The notes below the pieces were generated by a model that was not told where the DNA came from, searched no databases, and saw only the letters and a program-made list of their open reading frames with translations. Source: Symbiodinium natans (lineage: Eukaryota; Sar; Dinophyceae; Suessiales; Symbiodiniaceae). Taken from it: 22,500 nt of DNA. Shown here in pieces: positions 20,222 through 22,500 of this stretch (positions are counted from its first letter, which is position 1; every line of letters starts with the position of its first letter). A program made the translations under genes and the position numbers. The DNA lies in assembly GCA_905221605.1 (NCBI GenBank), contig CAJNDS010000083.1, forward strand, positions 1-22,500. The letters run 5' to 3'.

Positions 20222-20657
20222 TCAACGGTTCAAGCTTGCAGCATGAGCCTTGTCAACTTGAGGAAGACCATCTTGCTTTGGGAAGTGCCCCCAGTACCGC
20301 TGGTGAAAGTCTCCCCAGTAGTCCTGGCACTTGCCACACTTCTTCAAACTTCTTTTCACAAGCTCATCAAAAGTGTTCATCAAAAGTGTCCAATGAAAAG
20401 TGTCATATGAAGTACCCATGAAGCCAGTGGCGGCCCTGGCGTGTGGCTCCTCGATCAGGTCTTCAGCCGTCCTTCCCTGTGCATCTTTGGCGTCTTTGTC
20501 TGCTCCATTCTTCAGCAGCCAGATCACGGCCTTCAGTACCCCACATATGCAGCGAAGCGTGAGCCAGAACCAGCGTTGCTGATTGAATCTTATCAAAAGC
20601 CTTGGGGTTGTCCGACAACACAGCCCAATGAAGCGGCGTAAAGCCTTCCAAGGCGTC
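20222..20657 (-). pseudogene. Ankyrin-repeat gene fragment with a frameshift
   Basis: The minus-strand exon starts after a good acceptor (a pyrimidine-rich tract and CAG ending at 20658). It reads DALEGFTPLHWAVLSDNPKA, a clear ankyrin helix-1 signature (G-F-T-P-L-H). The same frame continues to SLHM near 20545 and then loses sense. The next frame picks up GVLKAVIWLLKNGADKDAKD and AQGRTAEDLIEE, which is the second half of an ankyrin repeat and the start of the next. Compared with the 33-residue consensus, about three or four residues are missing at 20540-20545, so a deletion of roughly 8-11 bases that is not a multiple of three fits best. There is no room for an intron. The frame then stays open to a stop at 20222. 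It is either a pseudogene or an assembly error; upstream exons were not found. Ankyrin proteins are abundant in dinoflagellates. Confidence 0.7.
20364..20403. repeat. 13-bp tandem repeat in the ankyrin 3' region
   Basis: Two exact copies of TCATCAAAAGTGT are followed by a diverged third (CCAATGAAAAGTGT). They lie in the open minus frame downstream of the ankyrin repeats. Confidence 0.85.
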
Positions 20658-21384
20658 CTGAACACAGGGATGGAGACGCCGTGCAGCCACTGGTGAGAAA
20701 GGTGAAAAAGGCACGGTGATTCTTAAGCTTAAGAAGGCCACTCTTCTTCCGAGATTTATATTTACCATGGAAGCTCAGGCGTAGGCTGGTGCATTGATCT
20801 CTTCGCTTGAAGCTTTCTCGAGCATCTTGAAGCCCTGACCCTCGAACATCCCGCATTGTGCACCTAGGTCTCAGGCGTCTCAAAACGCATAATATGCGTA
20901 ATATGGAGTCATATACAGGTGACCAAGGCAACACTACACAATCAATTGCATCCAGACAGAATGCACAGGGGGTGAAAAGACTACAGTGCCATTACGTCCA
21001 CGTCCGGAAGCCACAAATGGATTTCATTTTCCAAGTCTAGGCACCGATATGGGCCACATTCCAGCAATGGATGTTGTGTCTTCTCTTGGAGCCCATGTAG
21101 TCCTGCAGGGGTGAAAACAACTTGCGCGCACTCCAGAGATGCAGTCCGCATGCCGCGATGCAGTCCTCAGGCTGCAAGAACATGGCTGCCTTCTGGGAAT
21201 CAGGATGCTTCACCTGGCACGAGTGGTACATAACAAAAGGCCACTCTCCCTCAACCAGGGCCGGAGCGGCCCACTTTGGAAGCTTGTAGCTTGTGAAGGG
21301 TCTGTGACCAGGCTGATGCTCCCACCTGGCAAGAAGCGGTCAAGTTTTCACTTTGCCATATCAAGCCTGTTGTGACATCAAGTA
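20658..21384. other. Intron or upstream region of the ankyrin gene
   Basis: No supported exon was recognised. A 16-bp palindrome lies at 20720-20735. A minus frame at 21037-21231 (PEDCIAACGLHLWSARKLF) is weakly protein-like, but no domain or splice site supports it. Confidence 0.4.
20720..20735. repeat. 16-bp perfect palindrome
   Basis: TTCTTAAGCTTAAGAA equals its own reverse complement. It sits 63 bases upstream (on the minus strand) of the ankyrin exon. Confidence 0.95.
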
Positions 21385-21650
21385 ACTGTACTTACTTCTT
21401 TTATTGTATTTACTGCGTGTACTGCATTTACTGTGTTTACCTGTACTTCCTGTGCTTACTGTGTTTACTGCGTTTACTGTATTTAGTGTATTTACAGTAT
21501 TTGTTGTATTTACTGTATCTACTGCATTTGCTGCATCTACTGTATTTACTGTATTTATTGCATTTGCTGTAGCTACTGTATTTACTGCATGTATTGTATG
21601 TATTGTATGTACTGTATTTCTGTATTACTGTAGTACTGTAGTATTGCATT
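21385..21650. repeat. 9-bp T-rich minisatellite (TGTATTTAC type)
   Basis: About 260 bases consist of diverged copies of a 9-base unit close to TGTATTTAC/TGTGTTTAC. In places it degrades to 5-6-base steps (TACTGTAGTACTGTAG). The period of nine keeps frames open on both strands (CIYCVYCIY on plus, KYSKYSRCSKCSRYSK on minus), which should not be read as protein. Confidence 0.95.
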
Positions 21651-21806
21651 GCGAAGTAGAAGCAAGTCCGGCAAGGCAAACTTTACGATCTTCTGGTGCG
21701 CTCTGGGTACACCCGTTGGAACGCCATCCCTGGTCACAATCCTGAGAAGCTCAAGTGTCGCTTCAACAGAGACAGGCACATGCGGAACAGCGCAGAACTC
21801 AACGCC

Positions 21807-21947
21807 CTAAGTACGCGGCTCGTCAAAGCCAGAAACAGCAACATCCTTTACCTCTGCCAGCGTGCCCATTTCTGCCAAAATGAGCCAAATGACTAACACA
21901 AAGGCAAGGATCAACATTAGAAACCTTATCAACATGCAGCGCGAGCC
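21807..21947 (-). CDS. Possible C-terminal membrane exon (tail anchor)
   Basis: After a strong acceptor on the minus strand (TTTTTGTTTGCAG, ending at 21948), the frame reads GSRCMLIRFLMLILAFVLVI, then WLILAEMG, and ends at a stop at 21807 after FDEPRT. The 20-odd residue hydrophobic helix close to a C-terminus would be a tail anchor. The exon lies 0.14 kb downstream of the CRAL-TRIO open frame, so it could be the last exon of that gene. The intervening exon is not settled: other frames upstream of this acceptor are also protein-like (WIIDVDVQMARNSWREFL). Confidence 0.4.
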   Translation of the reverse strand, partial: GSRCMLIRFLMLILAFVLVIWLILAEMGTLAEVKDVAVSGFDEPRT

Positions 21948-22082
21948 CTGCAAACAAAAATTCGCGCCAGCTGTTTCTTGCCATTTGCACATCCACATCG
22001 ATGATCCACAGGTCTCTGGGATGTCTTAGACATGCCCTGGATCATAACCAGGCGATCCAATTGTTCTTGTCGCAGCCAATGC

Positions 22083-22500
22083 CTACCTTCCTGCACCTTC
22101 AGCAGCGTATTTTTTTCTTTGCAAGTTGGCCGGTGCAGAACCGAGCTCGACACCAGAGCCCCCATAGGCTTTCGGCAAATTGCTCACATCAATGAATTCC
22201 CGCAGGGTCTCAAAGGATTCCTTTTGTCCAACACAAACCCGAAGTCGTTCTTGTTGCTTCTTTGCCAGGAACGGACGGAAAATTGCCCACACTGTCCTCC
22301 ACCATTCAGGCGCGTTAATAACCAACACCAAATGTTCTCGATCAGGCATGTGTGCTTGCACCGCGTTGAACGATGCTGAAAAAATCCGCAAAAGCTTTGG
22401 CGTAAGTATGGATAACCGAAACCCCTCCATGTCCATGATGATGGTCAAATGTTGCCGGTCGTCACGCTTCAACCAAACATCCCACGTAAACAGGGTCTGC
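22083..22500 (-). CDS. CRAL-TRIO (Sec14-like) lipid-binding domain, partial (runs off right edge)
   Basis: CRAL-TRIO proteins bind and transfer phosphoinositides or other lipids between membranes. The minus frame is open from the window edge. It contains QHLTIIMDMEGFRLS (the D-x-x-G strand), EHLVLVINAPEWWRTVWAIF (the N-x-P helix region), RPFLAKKQQERLRV, and FREFIDVSNLPKAYGG-type wording ending LPKAYGGSG, the conserved end of the lipid cradle. Together these cover the second half of the domain; the CRAL-TRIO N-terminal helices would lie beyond 22500. After YGGSG (near 22154) the frame runs on to a stop at 22083, but this tail is probably intron; several GT and GC donors are available. Cargo cannot be predicted. 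Confidence 0.85.
   Translation of the reverse strand, partial: QTLFTWDVWLKRDDRQHLTIIMDMEGFRLSILTPKLLRIFSASFNAVQAHMPDREHLVLVINAPEWWRTVWAIFRPFLAKKQQERLRVCVGQKESFETLREFIDVSNLPKAYGGSGVELGSAPANLQRKKYAAEGAGR

Noticed and set aside
21385-21650. CRISPR-like regular array or repetitive Tyr/Cys protein
   Set aside because: The unit is 9 bp with no spacers, and both strands are open because of the period. It is a minisatellite.
1-22500. tRNA, rRNA, snRNA genes and known transposons
   Set aside because: I looked for tRNA T-loop consensus, rRNA-like blocks, reverse-transcriptase or transposase motifs and found nothing convincing. A covariance-model scan was not possible here.

Overview
The window looks like nuclear DNA of a dinoflagellate, most likely Symbiodiniaceae-like. 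This is inferred from gene style, not from a marker gene. Base composition is about half G+C. No prokaryotic operons, Shine-Dalgarno sites, tRNAs or rRNAs were recognised. Protein-coding signal comes in pieces of roughly 35-150 bases that join in phase only if short introns (about 48-190 nt) are removed. Most of those introns start with GC or GA instead of GT and end in AG, usually followed by G. Relaxed GC/GA donors with an AG|G acceptor are a known dinoflagellate feature. All coordinates and junctions were worked out by eye from the sequence.

Every gene that can be supported lies on the minus strand, as in the one-way gene clusters of dinoflagellates. In order of rising coordinate they are: (1) a coiled-coil protein, about 1-1506, running off the left edge; (2) an M3-family zinc oligopeptidase, about 4509-5765, with its N- and C-terminal parts not located; (3) a conserved protein of unknown function, about 7751-8411, with a clear C-terminus rebuilt across two GC-AG introns; (4) a RING-H2 protein, about 12480-15463, with a long disordered N-terminal exon carrying a ubiquitin-interacting-motif-like helix, a membrane segment, and a complete RING split over three exons; (5) a helical protein of unknown function, about 16547-17290; (6) an ankyrin-repeat gene or pseudogene, about 20222-20657, with a frameshift inside the second repeat; (7) a CRAL-TRIO (Sec14-like) lipid-binding domain, about 22083-22500, running off the right edge, with a possible C-terminal membrane exon at 21807-21947.

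The rest is intergenic or intronic. It holds simple repeats: (GT)16 at 6031, an ATAC run at 10828, a 9-bp T-rich minisatellite at about 21385-21650, several short 8-21-bp tandem repeats, a C-rich tract at 13610-13679 and G-runs at 18817-18872. No transposon, spliced-leader relic, CRISPR array or viral gene could be supported.

The genes do not form an obvious pathway. Two (RING with UIM-like motif; M3 peptidase) concern protein turnover and one concerns lipid transfer. The most interesting aspect is the introns: their size, their donors, tandem repeats inside them, and an in-frame, stop-free 54-nt intron placed between two zinc ligands of the RING.
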